Positions 55,701-63,299 are shown, counted from the stretch's first letter. The stretch: 64,000 bases of DNA from Atriophallophorus winterbourni (GCA_013407085.1 JACCGJ010000189.1:1-64000), one strand, 5' to 3'. Notes: generated from the letters alone by a model not told the origin. A program made the numbers and translations.

Positions 55701-57324
55701 GCACGGCGTTTTCGCAACTACGTTGGGTTCTATTTAGCCGTAGAGAAATCAGCCGACGTACAATGCTGCGCGTTTACAGAGCGGCGATTCGTCCAGTTCT
55801 CACTTATGGATGCGAGACGTGGCCTATGCGGGTGGAGGATATGCGGAAACTAGAGGTTTTCAACCACTGGTGTCTCCGACGCATCCTCAATGTTCGATGG
55901 GATGAGCGAGTAACGAATGACGAGGTTCGCCACCGTTGTTTTAATATCCCTCGCCTGAGTTCGATGTTGCGACAACACCGACTGAGATGGTTCGGCCACA
56001 TCCTGAGTCGCTCGGACGCTGAACTAACCAGGGCGACACTATCGCCGACACCCTGCACAGAATGGCGTTGCCGTAGCGGAGGACAAGTGAAGACTTGGCT
56101 CGCCACCGTGAGATCAGATGTGGAGCTGCTTGGTCTACTATCGGTTAACGAATGGCGCACGTGTGACCGAACCTGGCTTAAAATCTGCGCGGATCTCGCT
56201 TCTAACCGCCGAGCGTGGGTGGCTGCAATCCGTGACGTCAATGAAGCCGACTCATCCTCCAGGAGGAGATAGTCGCACAAAAGTAAAGTAAAGTAAGCCA
56301 ATATATGGGGTGGTGCAATTGCTAATCCGGGTTGGCTAATCCAAACTCAGGATGACCGAAATGTTCATTTGACCTTATTCATCCTAGTTAATTAAATACA
56401 ATTTGGGATTATCTCCTGCACTCGCAAAGTATGACCAGTTTCTCTAGCACAAAGGCCCAGCTAGATTGAATAAAATTGTGCGCTTCTGTCAAGGCAGCTG
56501 TTCAGGAGGTTAAAGGATTGAACTAAGCGCTTTATTAGAGATAATTATCACTACAGTTGGTATGGGTAGAACCACCTACCTTACCATACATGCTACCGTG
56601 ACATCAAGTTATTGCACTCCTGCTTTCTACTAGCAATGAACTTTTCCATTACTTTCCTCCATAATAATGTAATTATCTTTCCGTAGGTTCACCTACGGAA
56701 ACTATGTTATCATTCTCATTTCTCTGGCTAATTAAGCTTGGTCCTCTTCTCTGTGCCGGTCAGACGGTCGAAACATCTAGACAACACCGACCGGTGGCCA
56801 TCCAATTAGTATGAACGACGAAATAAACTAACCGCAAGAGTATTGGTGGATTAATTCAACTTAATTGTAACTCAATAGAACTGGTCAATTTTGCATGACC
56901 TCACACCTGCATTCAAACCCAACTCGAGTTTTGGGATTTTTGCCGTCGTCAGGTGCAGTTAGCAAAATTAGATTAAGTGAGACTTGAAGCGGTGGAGCGA
57001 GGGCAGAACACCATTGAAATTCAAACAATTTACCTTGTTTACTTACGCGAAACTATCCGGTATCCAATGCCCTTCGATCAAGTATTTCGGCACTTCGTAG
57101 TTCGCGGTGCTGACATACAGCCAACTTTTCAACGAGGGTGCATTCGTCTTCCAGTCTGCGAAAATGGGCATGTAAAATGATTTGAAATGAAACGGGAAAC
57201 CAAAGTCCGTTCGACTGGTGTGCCAGTGTGCCGGGTACGTAATTTTTACGCGAGTATCGCCGGTCACGTGGACATGCGTGCACAGACAGAACACGGTCAC
57301 GAAAGTCGCCAAACCAACAGACAT
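40474..57324 (-). CDS. Type I membrane protein with EGF and TSP1 modules (7 exons)
   Basis: Seven minus-strand exons (listed individually) give 1725 coding bases, 574 residues, with every junction in matching phase (2, 2, 2, 0, 2, 0). Layout: signal peptide 1-22; an unrecognised N-terminal domain about 25-180; EGF-like modules about 183-255, 258-297, 303-345 and 349-398; a thrombospondin type 1 repeat about 404-452; a linker; a membrane helix about 531-555; and a 19-residue basic tail. This is a cell-surface glycoprotein architecture suited to binding an extracellular partner; in a fluke it could sit on the tegument or on nerve or muscle cells, but nothing here decides. The first exon is duplicated head-to-head at 58662. 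Introns contain LINEs, class A hammerhead repeats, a SINE and a MULE. I do not know the family. Confidence 0.85.
41165..41600 (+). mobile_element. CR1-like LINE, 5' end only
   Basis: Plus strand: 5' UTR matching 62541-62700 complement, then ORF1 from ATG 41292 (MTKSPMYSR; QPTGPIQATNMCNRVTGSN; PHD-finger start DLCANCLDPVSSDSASVKC). The match stops near 41600, so the 3' part is missing, which is unusual for LINEs. It lies in intron 6 of the EGF/TSP1 gene. Confidence 0.8.
41637..42020 (-). repeat. Class A' tandem hammerhead repeats, 233-bp unit
   Basis: The catttg.atgcatttc block occurs at 41651 and 41884 (unit 233 bp). Unit 1 (minus strand, 41679-41718) has CTAC, CTGATGA, a perfect stem II GTGC-AAACA-GCAC, GAAA, then TCGGTC and GTGG: a complete core with cleavage triplet GTC, stem I 4 bp (one G-U), stem III weakened by one base. 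Unit 2 (41911-41948) has CTAC, CTGATGA, GTGA-AAACA-GCAC, AAAA in place of GAAA, and CCGGTC. Tandem hammerhead units can release monomer-length RNAs. Confidence 0.8.
42220..42600 (-). repeat. Unclassified dispersed repeat R, copy 4
   Basis: Parallel to 39105-39560: cgatatgcaaatcatcaggg, ttgtcacgaaatcgattaac and gtgggtgaacgcaactagc. Confidence 0.5.
43179..43446 (-). CDS. EGF/TSP1 gene exon 6: EGF4 end and TSP1
   Basis: Follows acceptor TGATTACAG; the first base completes the split Ala codon of exon 5. It encodes the end of EGF4 (CSCRFGYSGARCE) and a canonical thrombospondin type 1 repeat: FWSGWSPWSECSVSCGLGRR, TRHRRC, then three more cysteines. The two spaced tryptophans are typical C-mannosylation sites. 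It ends before donor GTAAGT (phase 0). Confidence 0.9.
44041..44165 (-). repeat. Hammerhead-SINE, degenerate copy
   Basis: The minus strand begins GGACGGTAGCCC as at 18238, has B-box GGTTCGAGTCCC at about 44109-44120, and continues into a decayed hammerhead (TTGATG, GAGCGAAAG, TAGTCCGGTG). It lies in intron 5 of the EGF/TSP1 gene. Confidence 0.7.
44540..46085 (-). mobile_element. CR1-like LINE, RT region, broken
   Basis: Minus strand: FALAKLLYKIMNAKAKVKPG, LNVRKSPGADGITR, ERIVSKRMVAHFESQNL, YLGISKAFDRVNHH, GVPQGSVLGPLLF, MVLFADDMKIWTPI and TLPRIMNVYLRPTI, then the 3' microsatellite (ATTCAAG-type) at about 44540-44560. Several frameshifts. It lies in intron 5 of the EGF/TSP1 gene; sister copy at 35480-36275. 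Confidence 0.88.
46543..46802 (-). CDS. EGF/TSP1 gene exon 5: EGF3 and EGF4 start
   Basis: Follows acceptor TTTCAATCAG (phase 0) and encodes EPRDPCKLAYKLCGPHQC, GYICACPRGMRI and NPRCVNINECNEVVNPCMNG. INECNE is the calcium-binding EGF start motif. It ends before GTGCGT with two bases of a split Ala codon. The donor is less typical than the others but joins exon 6 in frame inside EGF4. Confidence 0.85.
46803..48139. other. Intron 4 sequence, no feature seen
   Basis: Intron of the EGF/TSP1 gene. No transposon match or RNA feature that I can support. Confidence 0.5.
48140..48490 (+). mobile_element. RTE-like LINE, 3' fragment
   Basis: Plus strand: PLGRPHLRNKDVCKRDMNAL followed by ELALDRS, matching the end of the minus-strand copy near 31600-31700, then the 3' part (cttgaccgctcac and beyond). 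Stops interrupt it. Confidence 0.75.
48776..48884 (-). CDS. EGF/TSP1 gene exon 4: EGF2
   Basis: Follows acceptor GTTTTGCAG; the first T completes the Asp codon begun in exon 3. Encodes CHNNGRCEPLRPSERTHEG and YKCICPPAWGGPMCE, a full EGF module with the exon 3 end. Donor GTAAGT (phase 0). Confidence 0.88.
49000..49080 (+). repeat. Class A' hammerhead repeat
   Basis: At 49026-49062: CTAC, CTGATGA, stem II GTGC-AACCG-GCAC (perfect), GAAA, CCG, then TTTGAGG. Core and stem II are complete; stem III and the cleavage triplet have decayed. Confidence 0.65.
49290..49680 (+). mobile_element. CR1-like LINE, 3' end fragment
   Basis: Plus strand: RNCRRFFYSVRVCFLSNSLP, then the 3' UTR and TTGAATCCTGAATTTTGAATC at the end. 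It lies in intron 3 of the EGF/TSP1 gene. Class A repeat remnants (gtctgatgaaggcaaaccgcc at about 50099) follow. Confidence 0.75.
49980..50145 (+). repeat. Class A hammerhead repeat
   Basis: At 50099-50140: CTGATGA, AGGC-AAACC-GCCA stem II, AAAACCGG and TTTTGG. The GAAA box reads AAAA and stem I is lost, so it is inactive. Confidence 0.55.
50150..50780 (+). mobile_element. CR1-like LINE fragments
   Basis: A short 3' tail (accataaaatcttgaagctt) abuts a plus-strand RT C-terminal piece: LPKIILRIMNPYLRPVMECA, MQRIHHHATKPVLSIRNKPY and YRRLSHLNSFD. Stops and the lack of upstream RT make it a dead fragment. Confidence 0.75.
50852..52299 (+). mobile_element. MULE DNA transposon with terminal inverted repeats
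   Basis: Left end 50852-50899 and right end 52253-52299 are inverted repeats: the right end reads GGGGATTAAGTGACTGAAGA then TTAATG, the exact complement of 50871-50896. The outer parts match more loosely. The interior codes for a Mutator-like transposase (separate entry). The element lies in intron 3 of the EGF/TSP1 gene. Further gattaagtgtc repeats just right of 52299 may be subterminal repeats, so the right end could be later. I did not find a clear 9-bp target duplication. Confidence 0.8.
51002..52171 (+). pseudogene. MULE transposase, frameshifted
   Basis: The best frame, 51354-51917, reads WFADGTLKVVPLLFHELYTM (first catalytic Asp), then VILTDFKSAAMNAFRSNFPS (second Asp) and VTGCYFYLCQAMQRKICELG (the C-x-H-type zinc-like step, with Tyr where His is usual), then FVPLNDVVDTFEILAESMP. 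This is the MULE transposase core. Upstream coding (KAEYPNALCNFSSLEIPTKY, IEAWLVHCLLARC) is in other frames, with a shift near 51360. A downstream trace (NNAVDGWHNALQSLFS) is also shifted near 51910. It is therefore inactive. Confidence 0.85.
52491..52757 (-). CDS. EGF/TSP1 gene exon 3: EGF1
   Basis: Acceptor GTACTACAG; the first base completes the codon left by exon 2. Encodes LLPTIRQYVDLHCPNPCYRP, GVCENDEHSTGVC, YRCECKEGYHFNVTARRC and the start of EGF2 (ECHSF). EGF1 carries a long insertion of about 30 residues between its third and fourth cysteines. Donor GTAAGT leaves two bases. An acceptor 9 nt upstream (AATGAG) would keep the frame and add three residues. Confidence 0.85.
52806..52900 (+). 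repeat. tRNA-derived SINE (candidate)
   Basis: A-box-like GTGGTGGTATAGCGG and B-box-like GTTTCAGTCCC, then gttgcacattt and gtttaactcatat, as in the copy at 18770. It lies in intron 2 of the EGF/TSP1 gene. Confidence 0.5.
53608..53847 (-). CDS. EGF/TSP1 gene exon 2: N-terminal domain
   Basis: Acceptor TCTGTCCATACAG; the first base completes the Ala codon of exon 1. Encodes RYCSPDVPTASYAELIWGF, then NEDLGKDSEHSIRQLFTTTG and FTLLYFFLNLCQCMRKQ. Two GTAAGT donors exist. The nearer one (after 53655) leaves phase 0 and cannot join exon 3, whereas the one after 53608 leaves phase 2 and does, so I use the latter. Alternative splicing at this pair would cause a frameshift. Confidence 0.75.
53848..54829. 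other. Intron 1 sequence, no feature seen
   Basis: No repeat or exon that I can support before the LINE at 54830. Confidence 0.45.
54830..55545 (+). mobile_element. CR1-like LINE, 3' fragment
   Basis: Plus strand: QSRLAACKAESNLDLLRRVL, ISTYIRPHVEYALLAWDPWL, HRATKLVLRLSIYPYEMRLK and SRLNCRKYAFSVRNLQLWNS, then a 3' UTR ending near 55545 (gaataaatctatgaataaac). Its 3' UTR (catccgacccgatgtacatt) recurs inverted at 61105-61282, inserted into another LINE. Confidence 0.85.
55640..56300 (+). mobile_element. RTE-like LINE, 3' end
   Basis: Plus strand: MLRVYRAAIRPVLTYGCETW, MRKLEVFNHWCLRRILNVRW, RQHRLRWFGHILSRSDAELT and WVAAIRDVNEADSSSRRR, then the tail ccaggaggagatag and gtcgcacaaaagtaaagtaa. This C-terminal region of RTE-type ORFs is common in fluke genomes. 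It lies in intron 1 of the EGF/TSP1 gene. It is the likely parent family of the short derivatives at 4985 and 9590. Confidence 0.88.
56301..56879. other. Intron 1 sequence, no feature seen
   Basis: Nothing supportable beyond a short self-complementary stretch near 56680-56705 (ttccgtaggttcacctacgg). Confidence 0.4.
56880..56995 (-). repeat. Class A repeat, degenerate
   Basis: Minus strand: GCACCTGACGACGGCAAAAA then CCCAAAACTCGAGTTGGG. The CTGACGA core and part of the family sequence remain, but stem II is lost. Confidence 0.45.
57047..57324 (-). CDS. EGF/TSP1 gene exon 1: signal peptide and N domain
   Basis: The ATG at 57324 starts MSVGLATFVTVFCLCTHVHV, a signal peptide with cleavage likely after residue 21-22; an upstream TTG is not needed. 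The mature start has YPAHWHTSRTDFGFPF, FYMPIFADW and LKSWLY..TANYE. The exon ends ...WIPDSF plus two bases before GTAAGT. It is paralogous to 58662-58951. Confidence 0.88.
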
Positions 57325-58423
57325 GCTCGATCCAAGTGTCCACAAGGTTATGATTCAAATCATGGGAAATCGATAAGCCATCACGTGATTTAGCTAACCC
57401 AACAGTGCGAGTAATATATGATGAGCATGGTGCTAATTTTCATGACTGCTAATTAACGTTGGGCTCATGATACAGCTAAACGGTCAACCGATTGATGAGG
57501 CCTCGATGAAGTTACAGGCATAATTACATACATACATACGATTGGAATTTCCGTATTTATCTAGGCTTGGTGGTGTGAGTGTATAATTCTCGATGGATAA
57601 ATCCGAGATTAATAATTTGATTGGTGGAACAACTGGCCCGTTTGAATTCTTGTGTCTAAGACAACCGCAAGCTGAAGACAAAATTTACGTTATTAACCAG
57701 GTGTGTCCTAGCTGCTTTACTGTGTGGCGGCGAGATCTAGAACATCCACACAAGTTAAGAACGGGAACGGAATGCTTTCCATTTACACAGAATCCGTCGC
57801 AACACGAACATATCATGGAGGAGTGAAATAAACGCTGAAGTGCTTTCTAAATCCGATCTACTGATCATGTTCTTCCCACTACAACAGAGCCACCTAAGCA
57901 GGCTGGGTCATGTGTAGAGGATGAAACATGGTTGCATTTCAAACGATCTACTCTATTGTGATTTAAACTGAACATGTTAACCGTCGGACAGGCCACATTC
58001 ACGCTGCAAAAATGCTTGCAGAGAGATGTGAAAGCTTTTATAATTGACCCTTGAGTTGGAAATAAGTTGATCCTGACAGCTCATTTTGAAGGCACGGTGT
58101 GAAGCGTCGTCTTCAATCTGCGTAAAATTAGATACTACACTCGGATGCTGAACGTCGATAACGCAGGCAGCCTGCAAGTACATCCTATCAGTGCTTATCA
58201 ATGTAAGACCTGCGGGAAAGATTGTTTAGCCAAAATCAAAAGGGCTAGTATTTGAAACGCTGTGTGAATATGAAATCTATATGCGCTTTCAATGTACGTC
58301 TCTGGTCGATAGCTACCGGAGGAGGCCAATATCAACAAGTTCAGCAATCGATTAGAATATGTTTCAGCCCGATCGCATATTTATAATGCAAAGAAATTGG
58401 AGTGCAATCGGTTTGAGCCGGTT
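57325..58423. other. Intergenic space of the head-to-head pair
   Basis: About 1.3 kb separates the two start codons (57324 minus and 58662 plus). Both 5' UTRs and promoters, possibly shared, should lie here. I see no convincing core promoter motif. Small frames at 57593-57826 (plus) and 57977-58201 (minus) show no family features. Confidence 0.5.
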
Positions 58424-58470
58424 ATGGGTAACGTTTCACTTCTGACACCAAAGCTTCGTCAGACCAAGGA
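58424..58470 (-). repeat. Class B hammerhead repeat
   Basis: Minus strand: CTTGGT, CTGACGA, AGCTTTGGTGTCAGAAGT stem II (CTT/AAG-type, with mismatches), GAAA, CGTT and ACCC, then ccgattgcactccaatttc as in other class B copies. TGGT pairs with ACC(C) as stem I. It sits about 200 bp upstream of the paralogous gene's start codon, possibly in its promoter or 5' UTR. Confidence 0.7.
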
Positions 58471-58661
58471 TGATAGTCAGTTCAGTTTGTATGCACTATA
58501 CCTGCATGCTGTACGTATAAAATACGCAATTCAGTTTTCGTGCTTGTCTGTAAAGTTGGCTAAGTTTTTGCTGAATTCAAATTTAGTGATCGATAATTTC
58601 GTGGACGGTAAAAATGCCTCATTCACTCAACTGCCCACAGGTCAGCAAAAAGGTCAACAAT

Positions 58662-58951
58662 ATGTTGCTAATCTTGTGGTTGACATTGTTTGCCAATGTC
58701 TTGGATTTATGCAATGGCGCTGCTAATCAAGAAATGGGACCACTGAGTCAATACTTTTACTATCCTCGGGGTTGGATGACTTCACGAAGCCAGTTTGGAT
58801 TGAGTATCTGGTTTCACTTATATTATGTCCCGGTGTTCGCTGATTGGCGTACGCGAGATGAGCGGCTAAAATCTTGGCACTATTTAAACACGTCCAACTA
58901 TGAGATACCGTTATATGTGAAGGAGAACAATTGGATACCGAACGCTTTCAA
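58662..58951 (+). CDS. Paralogue of the EGF/TSP1 gene, exon 1
   Basis: ATG at 58662 gives MLLILWLTLFANVLDLCNGA, a signal peptide; an in-frame ATG at 58614 would add 16 residues and bury the signal. The mature part (YYPRGWMTSRSQFGL, YYVPVFADWRT, LKSWHYLNTSNYE, NNWIPNAF) aligns without gaps to the minus-strand exon 57324-57047, 32 of 63 residues identical. It ends with two bases of a split codon before GTAAGT, the same phase. No homologue of exons 2-7 is visible before 64000, so the gene continues right. Confidence 0.85.
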
Positions 58952-60289
58952 GTAAGTGCTATGATAAAACGTTTGTAAAACTGCGTTTGCTCACGTTTTC
59001 AGTTTAACGTAGTCAACTATTGGGAATGCTGATGTATGGGAGAAAAATTCTATTCGAGAAAGGGATTGTTCAACATGAATCGCAGGCTATCGATATTATC
59101 TTTATCGGGGATTGCATTACATGGGTAGCAAGTACGTAATGCTTAACCGCTAAACAACAATGTTACAATAATATCCTGAATCGATATGAGATTGTTGGGT
59201 CTAAAAAGCGGTGTAATCTCTAAAATAGTCAGTAAAGCTTGTGATAATCGGAATTCTTAACCTTCTGATGTATAGATTTCAAAGTGTGGTCTCGTATAAG
59301 TTGCATTCCATCCAAATTTGTGAACAATTAATAGGAAATCAGTACGACAGCTTCCTTCATTGCCATGCGTGATAACAAGCTTTCCGCAACACTGCTTGAT
59401 AAAACGCAAGCCTATTTCTGTAATTCAAGATGATATCAAGACTTCTAATGATCTAGATTAAGAGCCATTTCTCTGAGGATGTGTGGCCGCTGCAACGTCA
59501 AATCGCGCGTACTTCAAACCATAAAAACAGTCAGTTTAGTTATGAAAGCTTTCATCAGCTTGAATCACGTCACAATATGGCCATCCATACTACTTCATCA
59601 TTCGGTTTTAAAGAAAATTTTGGCTGCATGTCAACTTCTTTTTCCATATTTATATCGGTTTCAATTATTCTAATATGGAACTTTGTTACAAATACGATTT
59701 TGCAAACCTGTTTCTGCAATGAAGTTACCATATTGATTAGCAAAGTCCCGTAAACGTTTTAATACATTTTCCTAGCGAACAAGGCATCACATTCATATAA
59801 CCAGTATGCATGTTCCTCGTTGTGGTAACTTAATCTCGGAAGGATATTTCTTCGAACTGAAATTTGCAAGTGGAAGGCATTTACTAAAAGTCCTCCTATC
59901 ATGAACCTGGTTTGCCAATCGGTCTCAAAAATATAGCCGTGTATCATCATCATCATCTTCTTCCGCAACAGGTACAGCATTACATCATGTTCCGAATGCA
60001 TAAGTGCTTAACATAGTCAAATATAATGATAATCCCATTTTGAAAGCACTGTCCCGCTCGAAAGACGCAAAAAATTCACTTTGTTGTAAGGTGTGTAATT
60101 GAAGACAGGTTATAAAATGGTGCAGTAGAGACTGTGAAAGAACTATCTATTAATCATCAACCAATATTAATCCTTTACTATCTTAAATTGGTGCTATGCA
60201 TTCACTGAATAAACCAGTTCAATAACGTTCATGGTTTTCTATTACTCACGAGTTGGCTAGCATTTTCTAAGAATATAACATACAGTAAG
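58952..60289 (+). other. Probable intron 1 of the paralogue; nothing else seen
   Basis: No second exon resembling the RYCSPD... segment is found. No repeats that I can support. Confidence 0.5.
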
Positions 60290-60570
60290 CCTTATTCGAC
60301 CTGTGTCGCTAATAATGACTGTTGTATACATATATCCACAGCTTTTTTAATACTGAGGCTAAATTCCTTCCAATAGTCAGCTGCAGTCTGTTGGAATTTA
60401 TTTCTATCTGCTCTTAGAAGTCGTAAGTTTTCATCTGTTAGCATACCTTTGAACCTCAAGAAAGCTGACCGTTTCTCGTCAAACACAGTACTCATCTCAG
60501 AAGCTTTTGCTTCGAACCAGTCACTCGTTCAAGCTTTCTTGAAACAGCAATTGGAAAATAAGACTCGGTA
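60290..60570 (-). mobile_element. RTE-like LINE linker fragment
   Basis: Minus strand: DWFEAKASEMSTVFDEKRSA, FLRFKGMLTDENLRLLRADR and KFQQTAADYWKEFSLSIKKA. This is the segment between endonuclease and RT in the same RTE-like family as 7500-8070. It is isolated and truncated at both ends. Confidence 0.75.
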
Positions 60571-60574
60571 TGAA

Positions 60575-62935
60575 TCAAGAATCAAGATTTATGGTGATAA
60601 AAAGCTAATGCTTTACACGTACCATTGGATGACAACTATTGCGAAAAAAATTTTAACCAAAATCACATTGTTAATGTTTTTTGGGTTCGTGTTGCTTCAT
60701 ACACCGGGCCAAATTCAGGGTTTTGTTTGATGTATGCATCCAATTTCGATTTGAAAACATCAATTGTCGTTGCATTCACAACAGCGCATTCCATAGAACC
60801 ACTACGTTTTTTTGATGTATTGATTGCTTCCGTTTCGGTGGGAACGCTGCTGTCTACCGCCCCCAGCCGCGAATGTGTCTCACTCATGTTACTTGGTCTC
60901 GATGTACAAAGTCTAATGTCTTTCGGTAATGCACGTTTTGCTATTTTCCATTCGGACTTGACAAATTCAGCCATGTCGGTAGTTAAAAAGGTAATCCTGA
61001 GAGGTTTCCGTCCGTCTCCTTTATCGTTTATTGAAAAAGGCACCCGGAAAGTGTCAGTGATCACAACGTTAGAAAGACGCAATGTAACGCCACTGCTTGA
61101 AGTCATTCATAGATTTATTCATAGATTATATGCAGGTAAAAAGCTAAGCTTTACAAGACCCACAAAAATGTACATCGGGTCGGATGGTAAAAAATATCAA
61201 AATATTGTTAGATTATTGTCAAACATAAAAACATACTTTTCCATGTGGATATCTAGTGATTTTTTGAAAACTTCAACAGTTCCAGATCTGCTGTTCTCTG
61301 TCCCGATGCTTCAGTGGTATTTTCTGGTACCCCAAGTAGAACCATACTCCGCGATACCGTTTTTTCCTCTGTGTTTGAGGCACCCTTCCGTTCCCACCAT
61401 GGCACATCAGGATATATCCGGCAATTTGAAGTCGGATCCGTCTTTAGTCGGTACGAATTTAGCAGTATGTTTTCGATATCAGCCTCACACTTCAGTGTGA
61501 CTCTTAGTAACCGAGGTTGATCACTATGAGGTGAGGTGGAATGGCGAGTTAGACGAATCAGTTTGTCAGGAGTAGCATGCTCAATTTGCAATTGTTGACA
61601 AATTTGAGACCATATATCGAGGTCGTGTTTGTGTTTTCTATCTAACAAGCTCTCGCCGGACTCGTTAACATTCGTACATATTACGCTTAACGAATGAGAA
61701 TGCTTGTCGCGTGTCCGGTCATTCTTCATAGAATGTGAGGCTTTTTGATTTAGGTTTAGTGTGCCAGGCTCAGATTGTGCAGCGGAGGTCGACCGCAAAA
61801 GCATTTCTCTGTATGATTTTTGTACCACCGGGGGCGTTTCAGTTGGTGCCGAATCGGTGCATATAACATTAAGCGAGGTATTTTTCGTGGCAGCTTTGGC
61901 CAAAGGAGCGTTCGACGTAGACGGTTTCTGCTTCAAGGCCTTTTTAAGTATCACTTCAGTGTCGCGTAATTTAACCTTTTTAGAAGCACTCTGTGGCGGT
62001 GAGGTCTAGCGTATTCCATTATTCAATTCAACTGTTTTAGTCTTGATTATTGGTCGTAGAGTATTCTTTAAATTTGCAAGTTCCTCTTCTATTATCAATA
62101 ATCTATTCTCTATTGTATTAGTCTCGTTTCTATCAGAGAATTGTGTACTCTTGGGATTACGATTCGCTATTGAATTTGTACAGTCAATACAGAAATAGCA
62201 AACGGATGGGAGGTTTTGATCATTCACGATCTTTACACACTCATCGGTCAAAGTCTCATCGCAGGCCACGTGCACATGTATATCACAAAAAAATACATTT
62301 AACCAATGCACTATCATTGCTTACCGGGTATAGGCACTTGGCGCAGAGGTCAAGGTGGTTTGATGTCGCTGTCGGGGGAACAACCGTCGTATGCACACCA
62401 TGATCGATCGATTTTTTCGCGTGGGTGTTGGATCTCGTGACTCGACCACGCATTGTAGGCTGAATTGGGACGACCGGTTGAAGAATGATCGTCCGTTCGA
62501 CTGGTCGATTTAGCTGGGTTATAATTCTTGATTTGGTCATTTTGCGAATAATCCGTGATAACTCGATAACCACACAGAGTAGAGCACAGAATGGCGTATC
62601 AAAATGTGTAGTTCGATGTGATCTTTGCAATGAAAGCAAAAACCGTACGATAGTTAACTGTGGGAGAAAGTTTGCACGCGTGAGCAAACCGAGATATTTA
62701 CGTTGAAACGGTAACTTTGCTGTTAATCGACGGACCAGATCAAAACGTATAAATTCCGATAGCTCTCGTCAAAGTATAGCAAAAAGTTTTTGAACAGTTA
62801 AAATCCGAGTTGATTTGGCGAAGAAACTGGCAAAAGTGTCAGAGCAACAAAAATACGACCGCACGCCAGTATTGTTCGTTTCATGAGCATATACAGCCTT
62901 TTAGCGATTCCCAGTTTTCTGAAGCCGATTCAAGT
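60575..62935 (-). mobile_element. CR1-like LINE, internally deleted, with nested insert
   Basis: On the minus strand the order is: 5' UTR (62541-62935), ORF1 from ATG 62540 (MTKSRIITQLNRPVERTIIL) with several frame breaks, and the ORF1 C-terminus (FRVPFSINDKGDGRKPLRIT ... SETHSRLGAVDSSVP). Then, right after the slippery-site position (seven A residues here), there is a direct jump to the last ~35 residues of ORF2 (ATTIDVFKSKLDAYIKQNPE) and the 3' tail near 60575. Endonuclease and RT are gone. ORF1 is also interrupted at 61105-61282 by another LINE end. It cannot move on its own. Confidence 0.85.
61105..61282 (-). mobile_element. Nested LINE 3' end
   Basis: The sequence (agatttattcatagatt, aagctttacaagacccac, aaaatgtacatcgggtcgga) is the complement of the 3' UTR at 55370-55540. 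It interrupts the ORF1 reading between ...VLLGVPENTTEASGQ and VVITDTFRVPF, so it arrived after the host LINE. Confidence 0.75.
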
Positions 62936-62952
62936 GGGGTTGTCTTGTTGAA

Positions 62953-63175
62953 CTCTACTATGAAGAAAAGTAATGTGTTGCTCACATCCCCATCCCTTAC
63001 ACACCACAAGGGATAGGGATGTGAGCAACACATTACTTTGGTCATCCATAAGCGCCTCGAGTGCTTGAGCAAGAATCACTTTGTGATACTGTGTCTGAAC
63101 ATCGTGGTTCGTTGTACGAACCCTATATAACAGTTGGCATACAAGTATAACCTTGTTCTCCCTCTACTATGAAGA
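62953..63175. mobile_element. Class A element with 14-bp target duplication
   Basis: Element 62967-63161 (head-to-head gtgttgctcacatcccc units, then one arm with tctgaacatcgtggttcgtt) is flanked on both sides by CTCTACTATGAAGA (62953-62966 and 63162-63175). The target is an RTE fragment whose uninterrupted form is seen at 7500-7640. The hammerhead core is lost in this copy. Confidence 0.75.
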
Positions 63176-63290
63176 CTTTTGCAAATCGCACAGTTCGATT
63201 AGGTTTGCACATGCGAGTGACGTCTATCCTAGGTTTAGCAGACAATTTGGAGCGGTGAAATCTCGTTTGGGGAAATTTCAGAGCATCGCC
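63162..63290 (-). mobile_element. RTE-like LINE fragment (insertion target)
   Basis: Matches 7520-7640: agcagacaatttgg, ggtgaaatctcgtttgggg. The minus strand would encode the same RFHRSKLSAKPRIDVTRMCK-like linker. Its left part (62936-62952) lies on the other side of the inserted class A element. Confidence 0.7.
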
Positions 63291-63299
63291 CTAGATATA

